Positions 8,356-17,283 of a stretch of 64,000 nt of DNA are shown in pieces. Made by a program: the position numbers and the translations under genes. The stretch is from Nocardioides marmorisolisilvae. GTDB lineage: Bacteria; Actinomycetota; Actinomycetes; Propionibacteriales; Nocardioidaceae. The notes beneath the pieces were generated by a model. That model ran no database searches. It worked only from the letters and a program-made list of their open reading frames with translations, and was not told where the DNA came from. The stretch lies in the NCBI RefSeq assembly GCF_003725775.1, contig NZ_RJSG01000003.1, positions 113,307-177,306 of the forward strand, read 5' to 3'. Positions within the stretch are counted from its first letter, which is position 1; every line of letters starts with the position of its first letter.

Positions 8356-9837
8356 TTATGCGACCGCGTCGGCGTTCACCGGCGCATCACGGAATTCGAG
8401 AACGCCGTCGGCGATCGGGTCGTGCAGCAGGACCTTCACGTCGAGCTTGTAGTTCATCTCCATCCGCCACGGGTCGCGCTTGCCCTGCCGCGGCACCACC
8501 GCGCGCGCCCGACGGGCGTACCCGGAGTCGAGGATGTCGAGCATGGATTCGTCGAGCAGGTTGTCGCCGTGGTCACGCGCCACCACCACCGCCTTGCCGT
8601 GGTCGTCGAGATGGCTGAGCAGGCGGCACAGGTACTCACCGGCGATGTCGACCTTCAGCGTCCAGGACGCGTTGGTGTAGCCGAAGACCCAGATCAGGTT
8701 CGGCACGCCCTCGATCAGCACGCCCTTATAGACGAGCTGGTCGTGCAGGTCGCGGCGCTCGCCGTCGACGTACAGCTCGAAGCCACCGAGCATCTGCACC
8801 TGCAGGCCGGTGGCGGTGACGATCACGTCGGCCGGCAGCTCGGCTCCCGAGGACAGCCGGACACCGCTGTCGGTGAACTGGTCGATCGTGTCGGTGACGA
8901 CCGAGATCGACCCGTCGGCCACGCCGGCGAACAGGTCCCCGTCGGAGACCGCGCACACCCGCTCGTCCCAGGGGTTGTAGCGCGGCGTGAAGTGGGCCAT
9001 GTCGACGCCGTCGCCGACCTGCTTGCGGACGCTGCGCAGCAGCCACCAGCGCATCACCTTCGGCCAGCGCCGGCAGGCCTTGAAGGTGATCCGCTGGAAG
9101 GTCACCCAACGCCACTTCACGAACCGGTAGACGGCCCGCTCGGGCAGCACCCGGGCCAGCGCGGCCGCGAGGGTGTCGCGGACCGGCACGTTGTACATGT
9201 ACGTCGGCGAGCGCTGCAGCATGGTCACGTGACCGGCCGTCGGCGCCATTGCCGGCACCACGGTCACCGCGGTCGCGCCGCTGCCGATGACCACGACCTG
9301 CTTGCCCGCGTAGTCGAGGTCCTCGGGCCAGAACTGCGGGTGCACCAGCTCGCCGCGGAAGTCGGCGGAGCCCGGGAACTCCGGCAGGTAACCGGAGTCG
9401 TAGTTGTAGTAGCCCGTGCAGGTGGCCAGGAAACCGCAGGTCCAGATCTCGATCCGGCCGCTGTCCACGTCCTCCACCGCGACCGTCCACCGGGCATCAG
9501 CGCTCGACCAGTCGGCGCGCAGCACGCGACGCCCGAAGGTGATCAGCCGCTCGACGCCGTACTCGACCGCGGTCTCGTGCAGGTACTCCTTGATCGAGCC
9601 GGCGTCGGAGAGCAGCTGGGGCTGCTGCCACGGCCGGAACTCGAACGCCATCGAGTACATGTCGGAGTCAGAACGGATCCCCGGGTAGCGGAACAGGTCC
9701 CAGGTGCCGCCGATGTCCTGGCGGCGGTCGATCAGAGCGATGGTCCGCTCGGGGTGCTCGCGCCGCAGCCGGCACGCAGTGCCGATGCCCGAGATACCGG
9801 CGCCGATGATGAGGACGTCGACGTGGTGGGAGGTCAT
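8356..9837 (-). CDS. Flavin-containing Baeyer-Villiger-type monooxygenase
   Basis: A class B flavoprotein monooxygenase of 493 residues. GAGISGIG (12-19) binds FAD, GSGATA (185-190) binds NADPH, and FRGELVHPQFWP (160-171) is a full match to the BVMO fingerprint FxGxxxHxxxW(P/D). It should oxidise a ketone to an ester or lactone using NADPH and O2. An in-frame ATG five codons upstream exists, but ATG 9837 is preceded by GGGAG at a suitable distance and is preferred. First gene of the minus-strand set that continues with the LLM oxidoreductase; the esterase further along could open the lactone. Confidence 0.9.
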   Translation of the reverse strand: MTSHHVDVLIIGAGISGIGTACRLRREHPERTIALIDRRQDIGGTWDLFRYPGIRSDSDMYSMAFEFRPWQQPQLLSDAGSIKEYLHETAVEYGVERLITFGRRVLRADWSSADARWTVAVEDVDSGRIEIWTCGFLATCTGYYNYDSGYLPEFPGSADFRGELVHPQFWPEDLDYAGKQVVVIGSGATAVTVVPAMAPTAGHVTMLQRSPTYMYNVPVRDTLAAALARVLPERAVYRFVKWRWVTFQRITFKACRRWPKVMRWWLLRSVRKQVGDGVDMAHFTPRYNPWDERVCAVSDGDLFAGVADGSISVVTDTIDQFTDSGVRLSSGAELPADVIVTATGLQVQMLGGFELYVDGERRDLHDQLVYKGVLIEGVPNLIWVFGYTNASWTLKVDIAGEYLCRLLSHLDDHGKAVVVARDHGDNLLDESMLDILDSGYARRARAVVPRQGKRDPWRMEMNYKLDVKVLLHDPIADGVLEFRDAPVNADAVA

Positions 9838-9973
9838 GGCTCCCAGGTTCACCGACCGCGCGCGCCCTTGTCTCTACCTGGCGCGAACTTTTTCGACCGT
9901 TCCGCTCAGGTTGCGCTCCCCGGTGCCGATGAAGCACCGGACGAGGGAACCGAGAAGGGCGTCGAAGACCACG

Positions 9974-11440
9974 ATGGCAGCCAGCTTTGTCCCGGCCACC
10001 TACGCCGGCACCCGCATCCTCGACGCGCGCTCGCGCCTGGTCGTCAACCGCTTCACCGGGGGGTGGAACCTCGCCACCCGGGACGAGGTCAAGGCCGCCG
10101 GAGGCATCGACCGCTGGTTCGCCCACCAGCTGTCCCCGAGCTCGATCTCGGACACCTTCTACACCGGGTCGGCCTCGTGGTGGTACGCCAACAAGGCCGA
10201 CCCCCTGAAGGTCTGGGAACGCGACGACGCCGGGATCGAGAACGTCTGGGCCGCCAACGCGAACTACCAGCGCTGGTCGATGCTGCGCCGGATGTACTCC
10301 AAGCGCCAGGTGCTCGAGACGATGGCCGCCTTCTGGGAGCACCACTTCCACGTCCCGACCGCCGGCGGACCCTCGGGCGGGCACCGGATGGAGTACGGCC
10401 GCGTGCTCCGCAGCCACGCCCTAGGCCGGTTCGACACCCTGCTCAACGCGGCGATCACGCACCCGGCGATGGGCTGCTACCTGGGCAACGCGTCCTCGAC
10501 GAAGTCGGCGCCGAACGAGAACCTGGGCCGCGAGCTGCTCGAGCTGCACACCGTGGGTCGCGCCGCCGGCTACACCGAGGACGACGTGAAGAGCTCGGCG
10601 CGGATCCTCACCGGTTACCGCGTCGACGTCTGGAACACCTGGGTGGCCAGCTACCAGCCGAGCTCGCACTGGACCGGCGCGGTGAAGGTGCTCGGCTTCA
10701 CCAGCCCCAACACGTCCTCGGACGGGCGTGCGGTGACGAAGGCCTACCTCGACTACCTCGCCCACCACCCGTCGACCGCCCAGCGGATCGCGCGCAAGCT
10801 CGCCGTCCGGTTCGTCTCGGACAACCCGAGCCAGGCCCTGGTCGACCACCTGGCCACGGTGTTCCTGGCGAACGACACCGCGATCGCGCCGGTCCTCAAG
10901 GCCCTGGTGGCGAGCCAGGAGTTCCGCTCGTCGGCCGGCAAGAAGGTGCGCACGCCCGAGGAGGACGTGATCGCGACGTACCGGGCCCTGGGGGTGAAGG
11001 TCGGCTCGCCGAAGTCCAACTCGTCCGCCGCGGTTCTGATGCTCTGGCAGGCGCACCAGATCGGCCAGGGACCGTTCGAGTGGCCGCGCCCCGACGGTCG
11101 CCCGGACTACGCCGGCGCCTGGTCCTCGGTGTCCCGCGTGCTCGGATCGTTCGCCGTGCACTACGAGATGGCCGGCACCTGGTGGCCGAAGGTCGACATC
11201 ACCTACAAGTCACCGGCGTCCTGGCTGCCGAAGTCCTCGATCCGCTTCGACGCCCTGGTCGACCACATGTCGCGCACGATCCTCGGGCGGACCTCGACCT
11301 CGCTCCTGCTCCGCGTCGCCTGCCAGGCGACCGGGATCGGTCCCGCGACGGTGATCACCAAGGAGCACGCGCTGATCCGCTGGAACATGCCGCGGCTGCT
11401 GACGGTGTTCCTGGACAACCCGAACCACATCGGAAGGTGA
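9974..11440 (+). CDS. DUF1800 domain protein
   Basis: A 488-residue member of the DUF1800 family, which is nearly always encoded beside a DUF1501 partner, as here. Family signs include FWEHHFHVP (about 119-127), NENLGRELLELHTVG (about 178-192) and AYLDYLAHHPSTAQRIARKLAVRFVSD-type region (about 260-286, partial). The molecular role is unknown; the family is often found with extracellular or outer-surface proteins. No clear signal peptide is seen with the ATG at 9974; the frame is open further upstream but that stretch overlaps the divergent BVMO gene. The partner gene starts 2 bases after the stop. Confidence 0.85.
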   Translation: MAASFVPATYAGTRILDARSRLVVNRFTGGWNLATRDEVKAAGGIDRWFAHQLSPSSISDTFYTGSASWWYANKADPLKVWERDDAGIENVWAANANYQRWSMLRRMYSKRQVLETMAAFWEHHFHVPTAGGPSGGHRMEYGRVLRSHALGRFDTLLNAAITHPAMGCYLGNASSTKSAPNENLGRELLELHTVGRAAGYTEDDVKSSARILTGYRVDVWNTWVASYQPSSHWTGAVKVLGFTSPNTSSDGRAVTKAYLDYLAHHPSTAQRIARKLAVRFVSDNPSQALVDHLATVFLANDTAIAPVLKALVASQEFRSSAGKKVRTPEEDVIATYRALGVKVGSPKSNSSAAVLMLWQAHQIGQGPFEWPRPDGRPDYAGAWSSVSRVLGSFAVHYEMAGTWWPKVDITYKSPASWLPKSSIRFDALVDHMSRTILGRTSTSLLLRVACQATGIGPATVITKEHALIRWNMPRLLTVFLDNPNHIGR

Positions 11441-11442
11441 CC

Positions 11443-12690
11443 ATGAACGACTGCTGCGAGGAGTTCGGCCAGGTCTCCCGGCGCGGCCTGCTGCGAGGCG
11501 CTGCGGGTGTCCTCGGCGTCGGCGCGGCCACCTCGGTCTTCGGCGCGACCTTCATGCAGACCTCGTACGCCGCGACGCAGTCGGCCGACAACGTGCTGGT
11601 GCTGCTCTCCCTGCGCGGTGCCGCCGACGGCCTCTCCCTGGTGGTTCCGCACGCGGACCCGGCGTACTACGCCGCCCGCCCGCACATCGCGATCCCCTCG
11701 GACAAGCTGCTGGCCAAGGACGGGTTCTTCGGGCTGCACCCGTCGATGAAGGCGATGCTTCCGCTGTGGAACGCCGGCAAGGTGGCCGCCGTGCACGCCA
11801 CCGGGCTGCCGGTCGCGAACCGCTCGCACTTCTCGGCGATGGAGGAGCTCGAGGACGCCGACCCCGGGTCCACCGCCCGCGTCGGGTGGCTGAACCGCCT
11901 GATCGGCCAGGACACCTACACCCACCCGCTGGAGGGGATCGGCCTCGGCATGTCCGTGCCGATCACGGCGCTCTACGGCCCGGAGCCGACGGTGACGACC
12001 ACGTCGGTCGACGACCTCGAGGTGTCCGGCGCCGACGACGGTACGGGTCGGCGCACGACCTCGATGCACACCATGTGGTCCTCGGCCCCGGGGGTGCTCG
12101 GCAAGGGCGCTCGCTCGGCACTGACCGCGGTCGCCGACTTCACGCCGGTCCGCAAGACCGCGGAAGCGCCCTGGAACGGGGCTGTCTACTCCGACGACGA
12201 CCTCGGCCGCGCACTGCACGCGGCAGCCAGGACGATCAAGGGCGACGTCGGCGCCCAGGTGATCGCCGTCGACCACGAGGACGGCTGGGACATGCACGTG
12301 GGGCTCGGCACCCTGGAGTGGGGCCGGATGATCGACAACGCGGCGGCCCTGGCCACCTCGATCTCCGGCTTCTTCACCGACCTCGGCTCCCAGGCCTCGA
12401 AGGTGACGCTGGTGACGATCTCCGAGTTCGGCCGCCGGGTGAAGGAGAACGCCAACTACGGGCTCGACCACGGGCACGGCAACGTGATGTTCATCGTGGG
12501 CGCCGGCGTGAAGGGCGGCTACTACGGCACCTGGCCGGGCCTGCAGAACAGCCTCGACGCCGACCTCGCGGTGACCACCGACTACCGCAGCGTGCTCTCC
12601 GAGATCGTGGTCAAGCGCCTCGGCGCCTCTTCGGCCGCGGTCTTCCCCGGCTTCGCCCCCGAGACCGTCGGGGCCGTGCTCAGCGCCTAG
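11443..12690 (+). CDS. Tat-exported DUF1501 protein
   Basis: A 415-residue protein with a twin-arginine signal (SRRGLLRG, 12-19, then a hydrophobic stretch ending at an AxA-like site near 43-48). The rest is the DUF1501 domain, related to the alkaline-phosphatase/sulfatase fold: LLSLRGAADGLSLVVPH near the N-terminus, VDHEDGWDMHVG (about 268-279), and VTISEFGRRVKENAN followed by DHGHGNVMFIVG near 325-355 supply likely metal-binding Asp/His residues. Exported folded, probably with a bound metal; substrate unknown. Forms a two-gene unit with the DUF1800 gene and overlaps the convergent Ddn-like gene by 11 bases. Confidence 0.88.
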   Translation: MNDCCEEFGQVSRRGLLRGAAGVLGVGAATSVFGATFMQTSYAATQSADNVLVLLSLRGAADGLSLVVPHADPAYYAARPHIAIPSDKLLAKDGFFGLHPSMKAMLPLWNAGKVAAVHATGLPVANRSHFSAMEELEDADPGSTARVGWLNRLIGQDTYTHPLEGIGLGMSVPITALYGPEPTVTTTSVDDLEVSGADDGTGRRTTSMHTMWSSAPGVLGKGARSALTAVADFTPVRKTAEAPWNGAVYSDDDLGRALHAAARTIKGDVGAQVIAVDHEDGWDMHVGLGTLEWGRMIDNAAALATSISGFFTDLGSQASKVTLVTISEFGRRVKENANYGLDHGHGNVMFIVGAGVKGGYYGTWPGLQNSLDADLAVTTDYRSVLSEIVVKRLGASSAAVFPGFAPETVGAVLSA

Positions 12691-13189
12691 GCGAGCAGAC
12701 GACCACGGGGATCTGCCGCTCGGTGCGCGCCTGGTAGCCGTCGTACCCGCTGTACAGCGCGTTGGCGAGCCCCCAGAGCCGTTCCCGTTCCGCGCCTACG
12801 GCCTCGCGCGCGGTGTAGGCACCACCGTGCGGTCCGACGTGCAGACCGACCTCCGGGTTCGCGCGGATGTTGAGCAGCCAGGTCGGGTCCTCCGGCGCAC
12901 CGCCCTTCGACGCGATCAGCACCACGTCGTCGCCGTCGGTGAAGTAGGCCAGCGGCGTCTGCCGTGCCAGTCCGCTCTTCCGGCCGGTGGTGGTCAGCAC
13001 GACCAGGACGTCCGACCCGGTGCTGTTGAACCGTCCCTTGCTGATCCGCATCAGGAACGGGTCCAGGACCCGCCCGATGTGCACCAGGTACCAGGTCACC
13101 ACCCGCAGCTGCGCGAGCCGCTCGGCGGTGCGCGCGACGGCGCCCTTCACCTGGTGCGGGTCGTTCGGCGGTACGAGCGTGTCGGCCAT
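12680..13189 (-). CDS. Ddn-like deazaflavin-dependent nitroreductase family protein
   Basis: A 169-residue split-barrel protein of the F420-dependent Ddn family. Characteristic parts are VVLTTTGRKSGLARQTPLAYF (around residues 62-82, here cited only by position) and WLLNIRANPEV (about 105-115), both typical of Ddn/Rv3547-like quinone or nitro reductases. Likely reduces quinones or other electrophiles with F420H2 at the membrane. It ends inside the last 11 bases of the convergent DUF1501 gene and diverges from the thioesterase gene. Confidence 0.88.
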   Translation of the reverse strand: MADTLVPPNDPHQVKGAVARTAERLAQLRVVTWYLVHIGRVLDPFLMRISKGRFNSTGSDVLVVLTTTGRKSGLARQTPLAYFTDGDDVVLIASKGGAPEDPTWLLNIRANPEVGLHVGPHGGAYTAREAVGAERERLWGLANALYSGYDGYQARTERQIPVVVCSPRR

Positions 13190-13250
13190 CCGCAGATCAT
13201 GGCCCGCCGCAGCGCCGCGCGGAAGTGCTGCGACTCACGGTGCACAGAAC

Positions 13251-13264
13251 TGGAACTCGTTCTA
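13251..13264. promoter_or_regulatory. KstR-type operator TGGAACTCGTTCTA
   Basis: Fits the pattern TnnAACnnGTTnnA exactly and lies 10 bases before the ATG of the thioesterase gene, the same geometry as the site at 7417. It sits in an 85-base divergent region between the Ddn-like and thioesterase genes, so either or both could be controlled. Confidence 0.6.
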
Positions 13265-13274
13265 GTCTGGCTGG

Positions 13275-13952
13275 ATGACGCCGCCGTTCGAGTACCGCAC
13301 CGTCGACATGACCGACGAGGAGTTCGCCGAGGAGCAGGCCGTGTACGGCGGGCTCACCGAGGCGCTGCGGCGGCTGAACGAGGTCAGCCTGCGCACCACG
13401 ATGCCGCACGACGTGATCCTCGAGGCCACCCGCAAGGTCGAGGAGCTCTCCGAGCTGCTCAGCGCCGAGATGATCCCGGGCAACTTCGGTGTCGTGGTCA
13501 CCACCAGCGGTCACGTCCGCGGTTACGGGAACACCGTCGTCGGGATGCGCAACGCGATCGCTCCCCCGTTGAAGATCGTGCAGGACCACGTCAAGGGCGG
13601 CGCCAGCTCGGAGTTCTTCCTCAACGCGCTCTACGAGGGTCCGCCGGGCAAGGTGCACGGCGGCGTGCTGGCGCTGGTGCTCGACCAGATCTTCGGCGAG
13701 GCGGCCGCGGCCGGCGGCACCCCGGGCATGACGGGGACGCTGACGCTGCGCTACCGGCAGCCGACCCCGCTGGGCGCCTGCTCGGCCGAGGCCTGGGTGG
13801 ACTCGACGGCCGGGATCAAGACGATCGTGAAAGGCGCGCTGAAGGACGCCGAGGGCAACGTCACCGTCGAGGCCGAGGGCCTGTTCATCCTGCCGCGCTG
13901 GGCGCGCGAGCAGCTCGCCGCGTCCGGGGAGACCCCGCCGCAGTACGAGTGA
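13275..13952 (+). CDS. PaaI-family hotdog thioesterase
   Basis: A 225-residue acyl-CoA thioesterase with a C-terminal hotdog domain (about 85-215). The motif GKVHGGVLALVLDQ (125-138) carries the HGG turn and Asp137 expected for PaaI-type catalysis. The first 80 residues are an extension seen in mycobacterial relatives. Cytoplasmic. The KstR-type box in front suggests a role in hydrolysing acyl-CoA intermediates of sterol or fatty acid breakdown (inference). Converges on the NDH-2 gene with a 12-base gap. Confidence 0.87.
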   Translation: MTPPFEYRTVDMTDEEFAEEQAVYGGLTEALRRLNEVSLRTTMPHDVILEATRKVEELSELLSAEMIPGNFGVVVTTSGHVRGYGNTVVGMRNAIAPPLKIVQDHVKGGASSEFFLNALYEGPPGKVHGGVLALVLDQIFGEAAAAGGTPGMTGTLTLRYRQPTPLGACSAEAWVDSTAGIKTIVKGALKDAEGNVTVEAEGLFILPRWAREQLAASGETPPQYE

Positions 13953-13964
13953 CGCCGAGGTCGG

Positions 13965-15407
13965 TCAGCCGACCTTCACACCACGCCGGTTGGAGTCGGT
14001 CAACCTGACCTCTTCCTGCGCCCGCTCCTCCAGCTCCTCGCGGGTCGGCACCGGGCTCGGCGCGCTGACCAGGTCGGCGGTACCGCCCTGGAGCCGCTTG
14101 AGCGCCTCGCGCGCGAAGATCTGCTGCTCGGTCACGGTCCGCTCGGAGCGGTCGTTGCCGATGAACGTCACCGTCCAGTGCAGCAGCGCGGTCACCTGGT
14201 TCTTGAACCCGGTGATGTAGAAGAGGTGCACGGCCAGCCACATCAGCCAGGCCACGAACCCGGACAGCCGGAGCTTGCCGACGGTGGCGACCGCGCTGAA
14301 CCGCGAGATCGTCGCCATGCTGCCCTTGTCGAAGTACTTGAAGCCGGTCTGCGGAGCCTTGCCGCGCAGGCGGCCGTCGATCTCGCGGGCGGCGTACCGG
14401 GCACCCTGGATCGCGACCTGGGCGACGCCGGGGAGGTTGTCGAGCGCGACCATGTCGCCGACGACGAACACCTCCGGGTGACCCGGCAGCGTCAGGTCGG
14501 GGTTCACCGCGATCCGGCCGGCACGGTCCAGGGCGGCACCGGTCTGCTCGGCGAGGGTCTTGCCCAGCCCGCTGGCCTGGACACCGGCGGCCCAGACCTT
14601 GGTGACCGCTTCGATGCGGCGGCGCTCGCCGGACTTGTCCTGGACCTCGAGGCCGCGCTCGTCGACCTCGACGACCATCGCGCCGAGCTGGACCTCGACG
14701 CCGATCTCCTCGAGCTTCTTCTGCGTCCAGCCGCCGAGCTTCGCGCCGAACGGCGGCAGCACCTGCGGCGCGGCGTCGAGCAGGATCACCCGGGCCTTGC
14801 GGGTGTTGATCGAGCGGAAGTCGCTCTTCAGGGTCTTGTGGGCGAGCTCGGCGATCTGGCCGGCCATCTCCACGCCGGTCGGCCCGGCACCGACGACGAC
14901 GAAGGTCAGCAGGTGGTCGACCTCCTGGCCGCGGGCCGCCATCACCTCGGCGAGCTCGAAGGCGCCGAAGATGCGGCCGCGCAGCTCGAGCGCGTCGTCG
15001 ATGCTCTTCATGCCCGGGGCGAACGTCGAGAACTGGTCGTTGCCGAAGTAGGACTGGCCGGCACCCGCCGCGACGATCAGCGAGTCGTACGGCGTCTCGA
15101 GCTCGCGGCCCAGCACGTGCGAGGTGACGGTCTTGGCGGTCAGGTCGATGTCGGTGACCTCACCCAGGAGGACCGAGACGTTGTCCTGCGACGAGAGCAC
15201 CTCGCGGGTCGGCGGCGCGATCTCGCCCTCGGAGAGGATGCCGGTGGCCACCTGGTACAGCAGCGGCTGGAACAGGTGGTGCGTCGTCTTCGCGATCATC
15301 GTGATCTGGACGTCGGAGTTGCGCAGCGCCTTGGTCCCGAACAGCCCGCCGAAACCGGAGCCGATCACGACAACGCGGTGCGGTTGCTTCGTCGTCTTCT
15401 CAGCCAT
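13965..15407 (-). CDS. ndh: Type II NADH dehydrogenase (NDH-2)
   Basis: A 480-residue membrane-associated NADH:quinone oxidoreductase. FAD binding motif GSGFGG (16-21), NAD binding motif GAGPTG (173-178), and the active-site style segment HHLFQPLLYQVATGILS (43-59) are standard for NDH-2. A hydrophobic stretch near 380-415 (LSGFVAWLMWLAVHLFYITG) is the usual membrane anchor. It passes electrons from NADH to menaquinone without pumping protons. ATG 15407 is chosen; the frame runs 20 codons further up, but those residues do not resemble the family. Confidence 0.93.
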   Translation of the reverse strand: MAEKTTKQPHRVVVIGSGFGGLFGTKALRNSDVQITMIAKTTHHLFQPLLYQVATGILSEGEIAPPTREVLSSQDNVSVLLGEVTDIDLTAKTVTSHVLGRELETPYDSLIVAAGAGQSYFGNDQFSTFAPGMKSIDDALELRGRIFGAFELAEVMAARGQEVDHLLTFVVVGAGPTGVEMAGQIAELAHKTLKSDFRSINTRKARVILLDAAPQVLPPFGAKLGGWTQKKLEEIGVEVQLGAMVVEVDERGLEVQDKSGERRRIEAVTKVWAAGVQASGLGKTLAEQTGAALDRAGRIAVNPDLTLPGHPEVFVVGDMVALDNLPGVAQVAIQGARYAAREIDGRLRGKAPQTGFKYFDKGSMATISRFSAVATVGKLRLSGFVAWLMWLAVHLFYITGFKNQVTALLHWTVTFIGNDRSERTVTEQQIFAREALKRLQGGTADLVSAPSPVPTREELEERAQEEVRLTDSNRRGVKVG

Positions 15408-15587
15408 GTGTCCATTGTCTCGGATTGGGTTCTCCCGCCACAATCGAGGGGCCGTCTGGTACGTCACACCGGGTCCCGGTGCTCAGGTGCCCTCCGCAAC
15501 TTCGGGTACCCGATGTGGTTTCATCGAACCGGAGGGATGGGCAACAGCCCTGATGAACCCACTCTCGTCCCCAGGAGTCGAATCCCT

Positions 15588-16547
15588 GTGCCCTGGAACA
15601 AGCGCACGCTTCCACTGCCGGCCGGAGCGCCGTCGGTCAGGATGGCGCGCGAGTGGGTCTCCGGGGTCCTCGACGAGATCGGCCGCACCGAGCTCGCCGA
15701 GAGCGCGCGACTGGCCGTCTCCGAGCTCGTCACCAACGCCCTGCTGCACGCCGAACCGCCGATGACCGTGCACGTCCGCGGCACCGTCGAGCACCCGCGG
15801 ATCGAGGTCACCGACCAGTCGATGGTGCCGCCGCAGCCGCGGCACTCCACGCCACTGGTCAACGCCGACGACGAGCTCACCTGGACCACCGTCGGTCGGG
15901 GCCTGGACCTGGTGGCGAGCTTCGCCCGCCGCTGGGGCGCCGACATCGACCCCCGTGGGTTCGGCAAGGTGGTCTGGTTCGAGCCGGCCGCCGAGGTTCG
16001 CGAGAACCCGGCCGAGGGCGAGCTCTTCGACCTCGACGACGCGATCGCGCAGCGCGGCGAGGAACCCGCCGACCCCGAGTCGATGCTCACCATCGAGCTG
16101 CTGGGCATGCCGACCGAGCTGTTCTCGCACCTGCGGCTGCACTTCAACGAGCTTGGCCGCGAGCTCCGCCTGCTCGCGATCACCGACCCGGACCGGTACC
16201 CGATCGCCGTCGAGTTCGCCGAGACCTACCTGCAGATCGAGCACGAGCGCCGCCAGGTCGTCGGGCTGGACGACCTGGACAGCGCGATGGACGCGCACAA
16301 GGACACCGTCGACCTCGCCTACCGGGTGCCGGCGACCGCCCCGGAGTCGATGTCCCGGGTGGCGGTGCTCCTCGAGGAGATCTACCGCAGCTTCGCGCAG
16401 GAGAAGCTGCTCGCCGTACGGCCGTCCCCGGAGCTGATGTCGCTGCAGCGCTGGTACCTCGGCGAGTTCAGCCGCCAGGCGAACGGGCACCGGCCGATGC
16501 CGTGGGTCGGACCGACCCGCCTGGTCGGGCGCCAGGAGGTCTCGTGA
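15588..16547 (+). CDS. ATP-binding anti-sigma-factor-like (RsbW-type) regulator
   Basis: A 319-residue protein with an N-terminal GHKL ATPase domain: SELVTNALLHA (45-55) is the N box, VGRGLDLV (102-109) the G1 box region, as in RsbW/SpoIIAB-like kinases of actinobacteria. The C-terminal half (about 140-319) is all-helical and of unknown role. The GTG at 15588 is preferred because AGGAG lies 8 bases before it; upstream ATGs at 15513 and 15537 lack suitable sites. It overlaps the first crcB gene as GTGA and so is co-translated with the fluoride channel genes, which is an unusual pairing. Confidence 0.8.
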   Translation: MPWNKRTLPLPAGAPSVRMAREWVSGVLDEIGRTELAESARLAVSELVTNALLHAEPPMTVHVRGTVEHPRIEVTDQSMVPPQPRHSTPLVNADDELTWTTVGRGLDLVASFARRWGADIDPRGFGKVVWFEPAAEVRENPAEGELFDLDDAIAQRGEEPADPESMLTIELLGMPTELFSHLRLHFNELGRELRLLAITDPDRYPIAVEFAETYLQIEHERRQVVGLDDLDSAMDAHKDTVDLAYRVPATAPESMSRVAVLLEEIYRSFAQEKLLAVRPSPELMSLQRWYLGEFSRQANGHRPMPWVGPTRLVGRQEVS

Positions 16548-16960
16548 CCCCACCCCCGCTGGGCCGTGCACTCGCGGCGGCCGCGGTCGGGGGCGTGCTC
16601 GGCTCGCTGGCGCGCTACGGCCTGACCGAGTGGCACGCCGTCGGGACCGGCTTCCCGTGGACCGTGTTCGCGATCAACGTCGTGGGCAGTGCGCTGCTGG
16701 CGGCCCTGCCGGCCTTCGCCGTCGTACGCCGCTCGCCCCTGCTCGGGGTGTTCCTGGGCACCGGGGTGATGGGCGGCTTCACCACGATGTCGGCCGCATC
16801 GGCGGAGACCGTCACGCTCTTCGAGCACAACCGGGACCTCACCGCGTTCTGCTACGTCGCCGGGACGCTGGTCGCCGCCCTGGTCGCGGTCGCGGTCGTC
16901 GACCGGTGGAGCACGGCCGCTGCCCGCGCCGATGCCGAGGAGTCCGGGGTGGACGAGTGA
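16544..16960 (+). CDS. crcB: Fluoride channel subunit CrcB (first copy)
   Basis: A 138-residue four-helix membrane protein of the CrcB/Fluc family. Motifs: GGVLGSLARYG (about 16-26), NVVGSALLAALPAF (about 45-58) and GVMGGFTTMSAAS (about 73-85) containing the GxFTTxS signature of the fluoride pore. Actinobacteria often encode two different CrcB subunits that assemble as a heterodimer in antiparallel orientation; the second copy follows with a GTGA overlap. Confidence 0.93.
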   Translation: MTPPPLGRALAAAAVGGVLGSLARYGLTEWHAVGTGFPWTVFAINVVGSALLAALPAFAVVRRSPLLGVFLGTGVMGGFTTMSAASAETVTLFEHNRDLTAFCYVAGTLVAALVAVAVVDRWSTAAARADAEESGVDE

Positions 16961-17283
16961 GCGCGCTGCTGGTGGCCCTCGGGGCGGCCGTCGGTGCACC
17001 GGCCCGGCTGCTCGCGGGCCGCGCCCTGGACCGGACCGTCCACTGGGGCACCCTGCTGGTCAACCTGCTCGGGTCGGCACTGCTGGGATGGCTGGTCGGG
17101 CACGGCGTCGGCACGGACGCGATGACCTTGTGGGGCACCGGGTTCTGCGGTGCGTTCACGACGTACTCGGCGGTGGCGGTCCAGTCGGTGAACAAGGGTG
17201 GCTGGCGCGGGCTCGCGTACGCCGTGATCACGGTGGTGGCTTGCCTGGGCGTCGCCTGGCTCGGCTACGCCCTTGCTCGTTGA
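16957..17283 (+). CDS. crcB: Fluoride channel subunit CrcB (second copy)
   Basis: A 108-residue, four-helix CrcB protein, shorter than its neighbour. NLLGSALLGWLVG (about 35-47) and GTGFCGAFTTYSAVA (about 60-74) match the family. Fewer charged tail residues than the first copy fit a heterodimer partner of opposite topology. The start GTG overlaps the previous stop. The last codon CGT and the stop TGA lie in the first arm of the inverted repeat at 17279-17341, so the C-terminus was set or trimmed by that repeat. Confidence 0.92.
   Translation: MSALLVALGAAVGAPARLLAGRALDRTVHWGTLLVNLLGSALLGWLVGHGVGTDAMTLWGTGFCGAFTTYSAVAVQSVNKGGWRGLAYAVITVVACLGVAWLGYALAR

Noticed and set aside
8344-11442. Upstream extension of the DUF1501 frame over 1000 codons
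   Set aside because: This part is antisense to the LLM and BVMO genes and overlaps the DUF1800 gene in another frame; the Tat signal begins at ATG 11443.
15408-15587. Possible fluoride riboswitch before the crcB operon (GGGATGGGCAACAGCCCTGATGA)
   Set aside because: The pseudoknot and the 5' stem of the fluoride riboswitch could not be fitted, and the element would lie before the ATPase gene, not crcB. Covariance-model search would decide.
13966-15587. Upstream extension of the RsbW-like frame
   Set aside because: It is antisense to NDH-2; the strong ribosome site before GTG 15588 sets the start.
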